64,000 bases of DNA from an uncultured Chitinophaga sp. (GCF_946479755.1 NZ_CAMLHC010000002.1:310001-374000); one strand, 5' to 3'; shown: positions 42,548 to 51,716, counted from the stretch's first letter. A program made the numbers and translations. Notes: a model not told the origin generated them from the letters alone.

Positions 42548-42904
42548 TCAACAATGCATATCTTCTTCCCGGATGATCTTTCTTACTTCTACGGTATTGC
42601 CTTCGCCGCCTAAAATAGGGCAGTCTTTGGCAAAATTAGCGGCTTCGTCGGCAGATTCGGCCCTGACGATAATATAACCGCCCAGTGTTTCCTTGATTTC
42701 TCCGAAAGGTCCGTTGGTAACCATTTTGTTATGGTGTACCACGCGGGCGTCGTCAAACAGCAGGCCGTTGCCCAATACATATTTGTTTTGTGCAGCGATG
42801 CCGCCGATCCAGTCCATGGTGGCTTTCATCCATATCTGCATTTGTTCGGGAGAGGCAATTTTCTTACCATCTTCGTGGCGGAAAATCAACATAAATTCGT
42901 CCAT
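42548..42904 (-). CDS. YCII/DGPF-domain protein
   Basis: A 118-residue protein of the YCII-related (DGPF) family. It opens with MDEFMLIFRHEDG, has MKATMDWIGGIAAQNKYVLGNGLLF, and carries the family motif as NGPFGEIKETLGGYIIVRAESADEAANFAKDCP. DGPF proteins are genetically linked to ECF42 sigma factors, and the ECF42-type gene is immediately downstream here. The biochemical role of the family is not settled; a link to the sigma factor's signal is likely. Confidence 0.9.
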   Translation of the reverse strand: MDEFMLIFRHEDGKKIASPEQMQIWMKATMDWIGGIAAQNKYVLGNGLLFDDARVVHHNKMVTNGPFGEIKETLGGYIIVRAESADEAANFAKDCPILGGEGNTVEVRKIIREEDMHC

Positions 42905-43014
42905 GATGAGTGCGTTTTTGTTGTCAGGAATATTGTTTCAGAACACCCCTTAACAAATGGAAATTACCAAATTGGACAGCTGCCGGAAAAAATATTTCCC
43001 TGCCGGGAAATCGT

Positions 43015-44352
43015 TTATTGTATCACCAGCTTGACGGAGTCAACCGATAGCCGGCTTTTGAGCCACTGCTGTACTTTCATTTTCTCTGCCGGTTTTATTT
43101 TCCGGGAGAAGCCCGCCATGACGACCATACAGGTGTCTGTGCTGCTGCTGTCGGGCCGGCGGAAGACCATGGGAGAGGCCGCATAATACTGGCAATAGGG
43201 GAATAAGGCTTTCAGCTCGCCGGTAAGATCGGGCGGCGCCGGCGTTGGGGCTGCCGCGGGGACGTTCGCCTGGCGGCTGCTGTCCCGGCGAAACACATCT
43301 TCCAGTATGCTGGCTTTGATTTGGGAGAAATCGATCTCTTGTTTGGCGTTAAGCCCCTGTCTGACGATCAGCTGTGTATGATGCAGGTTGTACTGCTGCA
43401 TGCTGCCCCTGATGCGCGTGATTGTTGTGTCGGCAAGTGCTGCGCCGATCAGCAGCAGGTTGATCTCCTTTTGCTGCGGGTGGTAAACGAAGCTCCGGTT
43501 CACTACCTGTGTATTGTTGAAGTTAAAGGCGTCCCGCACGAAGTTCCGTGCATTGTTTTCAAAGATGCTTTTATCCACAATGCGGTAAGCCAGGTAAATG
43601 CTGGGGACAATGGTGACGATCGTAATGAGAAGGATATAGCGGGACACTTTCCGTTCATATTTTTTGTCTTCGAAGCGGCGCTTCCGGTAGCGAAGGAAGC
43701 GTGCGATCAGGAAGGTGCTGAGGCAGATAAAGATACTGTTGATAAAATACAGGTACAGCGCGCCGGCGAAATACAAGAGGTTGCCGTTGGCCAGCCCGTA
43801 GCCTGCTGTGCACAGCGGGGGCATGAGTGCGGTGGCGATGGCTACGCCGGGAATCACATTGCTTTTCTCCTGGCGGGTGGAGGCTATCATACCCGCCAGC
43901 CCGCCGAGAAAGGCGATGAACACGTCCCATACTGAGGGCGTGGTGCGTGCCAGCAGCTCCGATTGCGCGTCATGCAGCGGGGTGACCAGGAAGTAAACCG
44001 TGGAGGTGGCGATGCTGATCACAGTGGCAATGAGCAGGTTGCGGCTGCCTTTTTTCAGGAGGTCGAAGTCACTGATGCCGATGCCCAGCCCGATGCCCAT
44101 GATAGGGCCCATCAGCGGGGAAATGAGCATGGCGCCGATGATGACGGCCGTGGAATTGACGTTGAGCCCGATAGACGCAATGAAGATGGCGAATATCAGC
44201 GTCCACAGGTTGGCCCCCTTAAATTCGGAGCTTTTGGTGATACTGGTGATCACGGCCGCTTCGTCGGCCTTGTCAGCGTGCAGATTGAACCGCCGTTGCA
44301 ACGTAATACGAACTGTTCTCCGGATACGGGATTCCTGAAAGCTTTTTGCCAT
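43015..44352 (-). CDS. DUF389-family membrane protein
   Basis: A 445-residue inner-membrane protein. The DUF389 core (about residues 45-235) has TLIFAIFIASIGLNVNSTAV, IIGAMLISPLMGPIMGIGLG and the conserved block SNVIPGVAIATALMPPLCTAGYGLANGN. A membrane helix at about 240-260 (YILLITIVTIVPSIYLAYRIV) leads to a soluble C-terminal domain of about 180 residues. Some family members have been linked to transport or DNA-related roles, but the function is not established. It is divergent from the lanthipeptide-like gene. I see no operon partner. Confidence 0.9.
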   Translation of the reverse strand: MAKSFQESRIRRTVRITLQRRFNLHADKADEAAVITSITKSSEFKGANLWTLIFAIFIASIGLNVNSTAVIIGAMLISPLMGPIMGIGLGIGISDFDLLKKGSRNLLIATVISIATSTVYFLVTPLHDAQSELLARTTPSVWDVFIAFLGGLAGMIASTRQEKSNVIPGVAIATALMPPLCTAGYGLANGNLLYFAGALYLYFINSIFICLSTFLIARFLRYRKRRFEDKKYERKVSRYILLITIVTIVPSIYLAYRIVDKSIFENNARNFVRDAFNFNNTQVVNRSFVYHPQQKEINLLLIGAALADTTITRIRGSMQQYNLHHTQLIVRQGLNAKQEIDFSQIKASILEDVFRRDSSRQANVPAAAPTPAPPDLTGELKALFPYCQYYAASPMVFRRPDSSSTDTCMVVMAGFSRKIKPAEKMKVQQWLKSRLSVDSVKLVIQ

Positions 44353-44510
44353 AGCAGTAAGATGTAACAGACAATTAATGGATTAACAATCCTGCGCCTG
44401 CTTTCGTTCACGCAGCAGTCCTGCAGGGAAAATCACGTAAAAGCGGGATTTTCTGTCTGTTCTGATTATTTTAAATTGTTAGTATTTCTAATCACTCAAA
44501 CCGGTAAATT

Positions 44511-44654
44511 ATGAAAAAGAAACCCGCAGCCAAATTAAAACTGGCTAAAATCAAAGTGGCCGCCCTCAGCCAAACCGTTGTGGCAGAAGATCATAACCGC
44601 ACCCTGCCGATCACGCAACACAAAACCTGCCCTGAAACTTTCTGGGTTTGCTAG
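44511..44654 (+). CDS. Orphan class I lanthipeptide-like precursor, 47 residues
   Basis: A short frame starting with ATG at 44511 after an A-rich leader. The N-terminal half is a Lys-rich amphipathic leader (MKKKPAAKLKLAKIKVAALS) that fits the leader pattern of Bacteroidota class I lanthipeptide precursors (K-L-x-L-x-K-x-x-V-A-x-L). A short acidic stretch (VVAEDH) follows. The C-terminal core has Thr31, Thr35, Thr39, Cys40, Thr43 and Cys47, that is, residues able to form lanthionine-type rings. No LanB, LanC, LanT or protease gene lies in the window, so enzymes would have to act in trans. Stop TAG is at 44652-44654. The family call rests on the leader pattern and size alone. Confidence 0.65.
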   Translation: MKKKPAAKLKLAKIKVAALSQTVVAEDHNRTLPITQHKTCPETFWVC

Positions 44655-44680
44655 TCTCGCAAAGGTTGGGTAAGAGAGCA

Positions 44681-44902
44681 AAGAACGCAGAGAAAGCGCT
44701 TGTTGATAAGCGAGCCGAGAAGGCGGATATCTTTGTTTAATCTTATGGTATAAGAACGCAAAGAAAGCGAATACTATAGGCCGTTGGCTATTGTATTTAT
44801 CCTTTACAATAACTATTTTGGGAGGGATATATATTATAATCAACCAAATATAAGATTCGCTTTTTTTGCGTTCTTAATTTTTTCTTATAAAATCTTTGCG
44901 TG
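44681..44902. repeat. Intergenic repeat cluster (GCAAAG-type)
   Basis: Three related elements occupy the gap after the lanthipeptide-like gene. A direct repeat is present at 44681-44698 and 44752-44769 (17 of 18 bases the same). Bases 44751-44772 and 44855-44876 are inverted copies with one mismatch, 82 bases apart. CTTTGCGTGA at 44894-44903, just before the next gene, resembles the same family. Such sequences could be a mobile-element-like repeat or a large hairpin. No encoded product is seen. Confidence 0.55.
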
Positions 44903-45820
44903 ATGAACATTTCCAGAAGGAATTTCCTGTGGCAAGGTACCCTGGCACTGGCGGGGGCCACGCTTTTATCCAGGCCGCTGCTGGCGGCAGGCGCCAAAAA
45001 AGAGGTGATGGGCATACAGCTGTACTCCATCCGGGCGGACATGAAAAAAGATCCCCTGGGCACGCTCAAACAGCTGTCGGCCATGGGCTACCGCCATGTG
45101 GAACACGCTAATTACGTGAACCGTAAATTCTACGGCTACGCTCCCACGGAGTTTAAAAAAGTACTGGCCGACCTGGGGCTGTCCATGCCCAGCGGTCATA
45201 CCGTATTGGGACGCACCCACTGGGACCCTGCCGCCAGGGACTTTACCGATGCCTGGAAATATACGGTGGAGGATGCAGCAGTGGTAGGGCAGAAATTCGT
45301 TGTCAGCCCCTGGCTTGATGAAAGCCTGCGCCAAAACTACGATGACTTCAAAGCCTATATGGAGGTCTTCAATAAATCCGGAGAGCTGTGCCGCAAGTCA
45401 GGCATGAAGTTCGGTTATCACAACCATGATTTTGAATTCAGCCAGGAGCTGAACGGGCACAAGCTGTTCGACCTGATCCTGGAAAATACGGACCCGGCGC
45501 TGGTGGCGCAACAGCTGGACATTGGCAATATGTACCATGCCGGCGGGGTGGCGCTGGAGATCATGCGCAAATACCCTGGCCGTTTTGAGCTGATGCATGT
45601 AAAAGATGAAATCAAAGCTGCCGGCAAAGGGGAGATGGGCAGCGCCTTCGAGAGCACCGTGCTGGGCAAAGGCGTGATCCCGGTAAAAGAGGTGATAGAC
45701 CTGGGCCGCAAATCCGGCGGCACCAAATATTTTATCGTGGAACAGGAGTCTTACCAGTCACTGACCCCGCTGGAATCTGTCAACCAGGACCTGGTGGCCA
45801 TGAAAAAATGGGGCTTCTGA
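44903..45820 (+). CDS. Tat-exported sugar isomerase/epimerase-like TIM barrel
   Basis: A 305-residue protein. The N-terminus carries a twin-arginine signal (SRRNFLWQGTLALAGATLLSRPLLAA), so it is exported folded. The rest is an AP-endonuclease-2-type TIM barrel (MGIQLYSIRADMKKDPLGTL, MKFGYHNHDFEF with metal-binding His candidates, QQLDIGNMYHAGG, ELMHVKDEI, YFIVEQESY), the fold of xylose isomerase-like sugar isomerases. I chose ATG 44903 over a GTG at 44900. It has its own terminator and no neighbour of obvious related function. The substrate is unknown. Confidence 0.92.
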   Translation: MNISRRNFLWQGTLALAGATLLSRPLLAAGAKKEVMGIQLYSIRADMKKDPLGTLKQLSAMGYRHVEHANYVNRKFYGYAPTEFKKVLADLGLSMPSGHTVLGRTHWDPAARDFTDAWKYTVEDAAVVGQKFVVSPWLDESLRQNYDDFKAYMEVFNKSGELCRKSGMKFGYHNHDFEFSQELNGHKLFDLILENTDPALVAQQLDIGNMYHAGGVALEIMRKYPGRFELMHVKDEIKAAGKGEMGSAFESTVLGKGVIPVKEVIDLGRKSGGTKYFIVEQESYQSLTPLESVNQDLVAMKKWGF

Positions 45821-45842
45821 GCCAACTGTATATGCTTCACAT

Positions 45843-45882
45843 AAAACGGGCCTTCTCCGCCGGAGAGGCCCGTTTTTATTTG
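45843..45882. terminator. Terminator between convergent genes
   Basis: AAAACGGGCC with a TTCTCC extension pairs with GGAGAGGCCCGTTTT, with one bulged base, and is followed by T residues. It serves the TIM-barrel gene and, on the minus strand, the VOC-fold gene. Confidence 0.85.
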
Positions 45883-45898
45883 CCTTTATTCGTGATGC

Positions 45899-46327
45899 CT
45901 AGCCGCGTGGAGGGTCATAGCTGACCATCCAGGCCACGCCAAATTTGTCAGTCAGCATACCAAAGTAAGAACCCCAGAACTGGTCGGCCATGGGCATGGT
46001 TGTTGAACCGCCTGCTGCCAGTCCGCCGAACAGTTTATCCGCATCCGCCTTACTGTCTGCCGAAACAGAGATGGAGAAGTTAGTGCCTATGATCACCTTG
46101 CCCATATGCGAAGGGGCGTCGCTGCCCATCAGGATGGAACCGTTGCCAATAGGCAGGGCGATGTGCATGATCTGGTTTCTTTCGCCTTCCGGGGGCGTAT
46201 ACTCCGGGGGGCTGTCGCTGAAACGCATGATCATAGCGAATTCACCGCCAAAAACAGATTTGTAGAAATTAAAAGCTTCTTCACAGTTACCTGAAAATGT
46301 CAGGTACGGATTGAGTGCAGATGCCAT
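45899..46327 (-). CDS. VOC-fold PhnB-like protein
   Basis: A 142-residue protein of the PhnB/glyoxalase-like VOC superfamily. It opens with LNPYLTFSGNCEEAFNFYKSVFGGEFAM and has the RNQIMHIALPIG block with a conserved His, the GTNFSISVSAD strand and the final FWGSYFGMLTDKFGVAWMVSY. Proteins of this group are often near ECF sigma factors, and an ECF sigma gene lies just to the right, but they are not visibly one operon. Its substrate is not known. Confidence 0.9.
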   Translation of the reverse strand: MASALNPYLTFSGNCEEAFNFYKSVFGGEFAMIMRFSDSPPEYTPPEGERNQIMHIALPIGNGSILMGSDAPSHMGKVIIGTNFSISVSADSKADADKLFGGLAAGGSTTMPMADQFWGSYFGMLTDKFGVAWMVSYDPPRG

Positions 46328-46451
46328 GGGATTACAGTTTTAATGTGAATGAATATTTTCGAACATTGCATTTATAATTCAAAAGTACAATCCATGCATT
46401 AATTCGTCGGGGGGCAATCAAGACATTCGGAGAGGTATATTACGACTTTTT

Positions 46452-47030
46452 TTATTTATGCAGCGAAATCAGCAGCAAAATAACAATTCCTTCTCTTAGC
46501 CTTTTGAGGGCTTTCCGCATATGTTGTTCTACGGTGTTGACAGAGATGCCCAATGTGTCTGCGATTTCATTGTTGGACATGTGATTGTTCCGGCTTAGGA
46601 GAAACACGGTGCGGCATTGATCGGGGAGGGCCTGTACCTTTTGCTGGAGCGCCTTGAGGAGGTCTGTGCGGTACAACTGCTGGGTGGTGTCTTCTACCGT
46701 GGCCGGTTGCTGTTGCGCGGCCAACGTAGTGTGTTGCTCCCGTACCAGCGTCTTGCGGAAATAGTCGTAGGTCTTATGCCGTAGTATCACCTGCAGATAC
46801 GCGGCGACATTGTCCAGGTGATATTCTTTTTTATAATAAAATGCCAGCAGGCTCTCCTGTGCCAGTTCTTCGGCGATGTAGCGGTCTTTCGTTTTCTGAT
46901 AGGCCGTCGTTACCAGCTGCGGAAAATACCGGCGGTACAGGCACGCAAATGCTGCCTCATCGCCGCTTTCCCAGAGCGATAATAATGATTGGTCGTCCTT
47001 ATGTATTTCGTGATAGTTCAAATAATTCAA
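46452..47030 (-). CDS. ECF-type RNA polymerase sigma-70 factor
   Basis: A 192-residue sigma factor. Region 2 spans about residues 20-95 (FACLYRRYFPQLVTTAYQKTKDRYIAEELAQESLLAFYYKK), and region 4 about 130-185 (LPDQCRTVFLLSRNNHMSNNEIADTLGISVNTVEQHMRKALK). It is transcribed leftward while its presumed FecR partner is transcribed rightward from a start 191 bases away. In most Bacteroidota the two are co-directional, so the divergent arrangement is unusual. Together they should control the SusC/SusD genes to the right. Confidence 0.94.
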   Translation of the reverse strand: MNYLNYHEIHKDDQSLLSLWESGDEAAFACLYRRYFPQLVTTAYQKTKDRYIAEELAQESLLAFYYKKEYHLDNVAAYLQVILRHKTYDYFRKTLVREQHTTLAAQQQPATVEDTTQQLYRTDLLKALQQKVQALPDQCRTVFLLSRNNHMSNNEIADTLGISVNTVEQHMRKALKRLREGIVILLLISLHK

Positions 47031-47054
47031 ATCAAAGCATCAACGGTGGCGGGA

Positions 47055-47083
47055 TAAAGATAAAATCTTTTGTTAAAAATCAA
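47055..47083 (-). promoter_or_regulatory. Promoter for the divergent sigma gene
   Basis: On the minus strand TTG (47083 to 47081) and TATCTTTA (47062 to 47055) are separated by 18 bases, matching the phylum consensus except in the last base of the -7 element. Confidence 0.5.
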
Positions 47084-47221
47084 CCGCTAAAAAAAATATC
47101 CGGGAGGAGTAACGGCAGGACTGCTGGCATCCGTCATACCCTCACCCGCTCGTTTTATTAGAATAAAAAATATTTGTACAACGGGTAACGGTAGCGCCCC
47201 GCAGCCACGTCAAACCAATGT

Positions 47222-48214
47222 ATGGAACAGGAAAAACTGCATCAGTTACTTGAAAAATATCATGCCGGCCAGTGCAGCGATGCTGAACTGGAAGCTTTGC
47301 AGCAATGGTATGAAAGCCTGGGAGGCGTGCCTGAGCCGCCTCACTGGGACGTAACGGATGATGCTTATCTGCGGGACCACTACGCTGCTTTCCAGCAGCG
47401 TGCCACGCTGCAGCCTGTCACCCATCGCCGCCGTACCTGGAAAAAGGTGGCCGCCGCGGCGGCTGTCATAACCGTTTGCGGCCTGCTGACCCGGTACTTT
47501 TATCCATTGCCCGCCACCGATGTCCATCAGCCGGTGGCTGCTGTCACCGTTCAGGAAACACCGAAGCCACCGGCGCCGGAGGAAGTGGTGAATTACGACC
47601 GGCACCTGGTGCTGCCCGACAGCTCTGTCGTACTGTTGCGCGCAGGCAGTTCCCTGCAACTGTCAGCCGCCTTCGACCAGGCGGACCGCCTCGTGAACTT
47701 ACAGGGCGAAGCGTATTTTGATGTACGCCGGAATGCCCGTCATCCTTTCATCGTAAGGTGTGCTAACGTATATACGTACGTGTTGGGGACCGCTTTTAAC
47801 ATCAACACTGCCGGGAAAGACAGGCAGGTGACCATTACCGTTACCAGCGGAAAAGTGCGGGTAGAGCGGGAGCATGAGACCGTGGCCGTACTGACGAAAA
47901 ACCAGGCGCTCACGTTCCGCAACCAACAGCAACCGATACCGGCCACCCTGGAGAACGTTACGCCCACCGTGGCATGGATGGCCAAAGACCTGCTGTTTAA
48001 CGAAACCAGCCTTGAGACGATCTGCCAGCGGCTGTCTGCCCGCTACCAGGTGCATTTTACCTTTGAGCGGCAGGTGAACAAAGAAAAACGGGTTACCATC
48101 ACCGATGCCTTTTATGGGACCGAATCACTGAACGATATACTGGATATCGTCTGTACTACCCTTGGATATACCTATTCCGTTACAGGCACTACTGTAACCG
48201 TCACAACGCAGTAA
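47222..48214 (+). CDS. FecR-family anti-sigma factor
   Basis: A 330-residue protein with a cytoplasmic N-terminal domain (MEQEKLHQLLEKYHAGQCSD), one membrane segment at about residues 76-95 (WKKVAAAAAVITVCGLLTRY) and a periplasmic FecR domain (VNYDRHLVLPDSSVVLLRAGS, QGEAYFDVRRN, VYTYVLGTAFNINTAGK), then a C-terminal domain (VAWMAKDLLFNETSLETICQRL) typical of Bacteroidota FecR. It precedes the SusC gene by 46 bases in the same direction and faces the sigma gene divergently. It should hold that sigma factor until the SusC receptor signals. Confidence 0.94.
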   Translation: MEQEKLHQLLEKYHAGQCSDAELEALQQWYESLGGVPEPPHWDVTDDAYLRDHYAAFQQRATLQPVTHRRRTWKKVAAAAAVITVCGLLTRYFYPLPATDVHQPVAAVTVQETPKPPAPEEVVNYDRHLVLPDSSVVLLRAGSSLQLSAAFDQADRLVNLQGEAYFDVRRNARHPFIVRCANVYTYVLGTAFNINTAGKDRQVTITVTSGKVRVEREHETVAVLTKNQALTFRNQQQPIPATLENVTPTVAWMAKDLLFNETSLETICQRLSARYQVHFTFERQVNKEKRVTITDAFYGTESLNDILDIVCTTLGYTYSVTGTTVTVTTQ

Positions 48215-48260
48215 TCATCCGTTCATACGGAAATTCAAAAATCAACCAAGCCTTATCATC

Positions 48261-51200
48261 ATGAGGAAAGTATGCCTGTTGCTATTATTTGCCTTGCATG
48301 TGCACCTGGGTTATGCCCAGATCTTACAGAAAACCATCAGCCTGTCTTTCGAACACCAGCCACTGTCAACCATCCTGACAGAAGCGGGTAAACAGGCAGG
48401 ATGTAAAATCTCTTTTCCGGCAGACGAAGTGGCCGGCTGGAATGACATGTCTTTCCACTGTAACGGTAAACCGCTGGGCGAAGCGCTCGCGCAACTGTTG
48501 ACCGATACCGACCTTGGTTATAAAGCGCTGCCCAACGCCATCGTGGTGTTCCGTAAAACGGCGCCGCCGGTGAGCCGCCAGCAGGAGCGTACCGTACTGC
48601 TGAAAGGCATTGTGAAAAATGAACAGGGTGCCCCTTTGCCTTATGTCACCATCGCCGTGGGCACCACCGGTGTAATGACTTCCGGCAACGGCGTCTTCGT
48701 GCTCTCCAATGTAGGCGCCAAAGCCACCGTAAGGGTGTCTTGCGTGGGATATGAACCACGCACTTTCGTGGCAGAAGACCTGGCGGCTGTATCCGAAGTG
48801 GTGCTGAAATTCGGACGCCATAGCCTCGGTGTGGTGGAAGTGAGCACCGCCTACCAGCGTATCCGCCCGGAACAGAGCACCGGCGCTATCGCAGCCATCG
48901 GCACCAAAGAATATGAATCGCGTATCAGCACCGATTTTTTATCCGGTATACAAAACAAACTGCCGGGTGTGCTCATCAATAAAGACATGCAGTTCGAAGG
49001 GAACTCACTGTTCCAGATCAGGGGGCTGTCAACTATTTCGGCCAATAAACAGCCGCTCATCGTAGTGGATGGTTATCCCACAGAGCTGACGCTGGACGCC
49101 ATCAATCCCAATGAAATCAAATCCGTGACGGTACTTAAAGACGCCGCTTCCGCTACTATCTACGGGGTGCGTGCTTCCAACGGGGTAATCATCATTGAAC
49201 GGAAGCAGGCAGAAATAGGCCGTACCAAATTTGCTTTTCGTACTACCCTCGGCGTTACAGGGAAAGAAAAATATAACACCTACCGCCTGGCGCCCAGTTC
49301 AGCTAAACTGAATTACCTGCGTGATTCGTATAAAGACGGTGATGATATACCGGCAGACTGGTCTGTATACCGCAACTCTTATAATTTTTATCAGCCCGGG
49401 TTCGAAGTCCTCCTGGACAAAAAAGCAGGGTATATCACGCAAGCCCAGCTGGAAGAGCGTTTCGCAGCCATGGGCGCTTATAATAATGCGGCCGACTACA
49501 GCCGGCTGTTCCTACGTTCGGCCGTAAACCAGCAATATGACCTGAATCTGTCTGGCGGCACGCAGCAGGCTACTTATTATGTGTCTGCCAACTATACGGC
49601 CAACCGGTTCACCAAAATGAATAACAGTGACAGCAGGTTCCTGCTTTCCGGCCGTGCCAATTACAATTTTAATAAGCGGTTTTCCCTGGAGCTGACCACC
49701 GATTACCTGGAAACAAAAAATCTGCTTGCGCCGGTGCCCAATTTTATGGACGTGTACGGGTATGAACGTTTTCAGAACGCCGATGGCAGTCCTGCCCCGA
49801 TTTTCGCCGGCTCCAATATGAACCCGGTGTTTAACGATACCATCATCAAGAAGGGGTTGTACGATAATATGAACTACCCGTTAGTGAACATGAACGAGAT
49901 CAAAGACCGGAACAGAACAGTGAACAATAAAGTGATCGCTAATTTCAGTTACCGTATCGGTCACGGCTTTACGCTCAAATTTGGTGGTATCTACGAGAAC
50001 TCCCGCGCAGACCTGAAACATTATGCCAGCGAAAAATCCTCAGAGGCGCGTCAGTACGTGAACGCCTATGCGGAACAGACGCCCACCGGCATCCTTTTCA
50101 ATGTGCCGAAGGGCGGTTACATCAACCAGATGAACAGCAGCGCTGTGAGCTATACCTTGCGTGCACAGCTGGACTACAATAAGATTATCAGGGACCAGCA
50201 TTCGTTCAACGTGATCCTCGGCGCTGAAAACCGGAAGGTAGTGGCGGAGACCTCCACCAGCGCTACTTTTGGATACAACGATCAAACGCTGTTGCAACAG
50301 CCGGTAGATTACAATAAGATCCTCACCGGCTACTGGGTTTCTAATTTTGCCGGACGTAATCCCACTTTAGTATATGACAGGCTTTTCGGGAAAACCTACC
50401 AGGAAGATCGTTATGTGTCCGGCTACTTCAACGGCGTATATGCGTTCCGGGGAAAATACTCGCTGACGGGCAGCGTGCGGGTGGACCAGTCCAACCTGTT
50501 CGGCACCGATCCTCGTTTCCGTTATAAGCCGCTGTGGTCAGTAGGCGCCGCCTGGAACATCGATCAGGAAGCTTTCCTGCAACATGCCACCTGGCTGGAT
50601 GCCCTTAAACTTCGTGTGGCTTATGGTTTTAACGGTAATACTTCCAAAGCGAGCATTCCGCAGATCGTGGCTAAATACGCTACCAACCTGCGCACATCGC
50701 CAACTTCCACTTCGCTGAACCTGGCTTCAATGGAGAATGCGGCCCTGCGCTGGGAGCAGACCAAAAACTTCAATACCGGTCTGGACTTCCGCTTTTTCGG
50801 TAGCATCTACGGCAGCCTGGACTACTACCAGCGTAACAGCGTGGACCTGCTGGCAGCCGCCCAGTTGGATCCTACCAAAGGCGCCAGCAGCGCTATGCTG
50901 AACGCCGCTTCTATCCGTAACCAGGGCGTGGAGCTCAACCTCCATGCAGACTGGATCACGCGGAAACGGTTCAACTGGAACACCGGCATCGCGCTGGCGC
51001 GTAACACCAACAAAGTGCTGGACCTGTATGTCAACAATAAATTAAATTCCTATACCTATCTGACCAATAATTATGTAGTGGGTTATCCGGCCGGTGCAGT
51101 GTTCAGCTATCGTTTCGCCGGGCTGGATACTGCCGGCCTGCCCCTGATGTACAACGCCGCCGGAAAAGTGAAAACACCCGGTTATGCCGCGCTGGACGAA

Positions 51201-51716
51201 GGACTCAGCGACCTGGAATACAACGGAGCCGGTATCCCCACTATCACCGCCGGTATCAGTAACCGGTTTGATATCGGGAACTTTTATGTGTACTGCATGA
51301 TCGACTACTATGGCGGCTTCAAAACCAGGATCCCCGCGCCTTCCATTTATGACAGCAGGCCGCAGGCCGGCGCCGAGAATTATTTCCGGGAGAAAGGGGA
51401 TGAGCAGCGTACTGATGTGATGGGCCTGTATCCTTACTGGTTGTACAATGCTTATCATTCTTATGTGTACAACTACGCCAATACGCGGGTGGTCAACGGC
51501 GCTTACCTGGTGCTGCGCGATGTGACCGTGTCTTACAACTTCCGTAAGCTGCCTGCCATACAAAGGATGGGCTTTACCAACTTCGAAGTGAAATTACAGG
51601 CTTCCAACATCACGACCATCGGCCTGAATAAATATAACTACAGCATCGCCACCGGCAACTATGCCAGGAGGTTCCTGGTGCCAACGTACACCATCGGTCT
51701 GTTCACCAATTTCTAA
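48261..51716 (+). CDS. SusC/RagA-type TonB-dependent receptor with STN domain
   Basis: An 1151-residue outer-membrane receptor. After the signal peptide come an STN signalling domain (about residues 25-95, ILQKTISLSFEHQPLSTILT), a carboxypeptidase-D-like domain (about 115-195, ILKG-type KGIVKNEQGAPLPYVTIAVG), the plug (LIVVDGYPTELTLDAINPNEIKSVTVLKDAASATIYGVRASNGV) and a 22-strand-type barrel ending in an aromatic residue (TIGLFTNF). The STN domain makes it a transducer that can signal to FecR. SusD and thioredoxin genes follow. Such systems import glycans, peptides or other large nutrients; the substrate is unknown. Confidence 0.95.
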   Translation: MRKVCLLLLFALHVHLGYAQILQKTISLSFEHQPLSTILTEAGKQAGCKISFPADEVAGWNDMSFHCNGKPLGEALAQLLTDTDLGYKALPNAIVVFRKTAPPVSRQQERTVLLKGIVKNEQGAPLPYVTIAVGTTGVMTSGNGVFVLSNVGAKATVRVSCVGYEPRTFVAEDLAAVSEVVLKFGRHSLGVVEVSTAYQRIRPEQSTGAIAAIGTKEYESRISTDFLSGIQNKLPGVLINKDMQFEGNSLFQIRGLSTISANKQPLIVVDGYPTELTLDAINPNEIKSVTVLKDAASATIYGVRASNGVIIIERKQAEIGRTKFAFRTTLGVTGKEKYNTYRLAPSSAKLNYLRDSYKDGDDIPADWSVYRNSYNFYQPGFEVLLDKKAGYITQAQLEERFAAMGAYNNAADYSRLFLRSAVNQQYDLNLSGGTQQATYYVSANYTANRFTKMNNSDSRFLLSGRANYNFNKRFSLELTTDYLETKNLLAPVPNFMDVYGYERFQNADGSPAPIFAGSNMNPVFNDTIIKKGLYDNMNYPLVNMNEIKDRNRTVNNKVIANFSYRIGHGFTLKFGGIYENSRADLKHYASEKSSEARQYVNAYAEQTPTGILFNVPKGGYINQMNSSAVSYTLRAQLDYNKIIRDQHSFNVILGAENRKVVAETSTSATFGYNDQTLLQQPVDYNKILTGYWVSNFAGRNPTLVYDRLFGKTYQEDRYVSGYFNGVYAFRGKYSLTGSVRVDQSNLFGTDPRFRYKPLWSVGAAWNIDQEAFLQHATWLDALKLRVAYGFNGNTSKASIPQIVAKYATNLRTSPTSTSLNLASMENAALRWEQTKNFNTGLDFRFFGSIYGSLDYYQRNSVDLLAAAQLDPTKGASSAMLNAASIRNQGVELNLHADWITRKRFNWNTGIALARNTNKVLDLYVNNKLNSYTYLTNNYVVGYPAGAVFSYRFAGLDTAGLPLMYNAAGKVKTPGYAALDEGLSDLEYNGAGIPTITAGISNRFDIGNFYVYCMIDYYGGFKTRIPAPSIYDSRPQAGAENYFREKGDEQRTDVMGLYPYWLYNAYHSYVYNYANTRVVNGAYLVLRDVTVSYNFRKLPAIQRMGFTNFEVKLQASNITTIGLNKYNYSIATGNYARRFLVPTYTIGLFTNF

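Noticed and set aside
44535..44843. Minus-strand 102-residue frame opposite the lanthipeptide-like gene
   Set aside because: It spans the repeats and has no protein features; the plus-strand frame has the better leader pattern.
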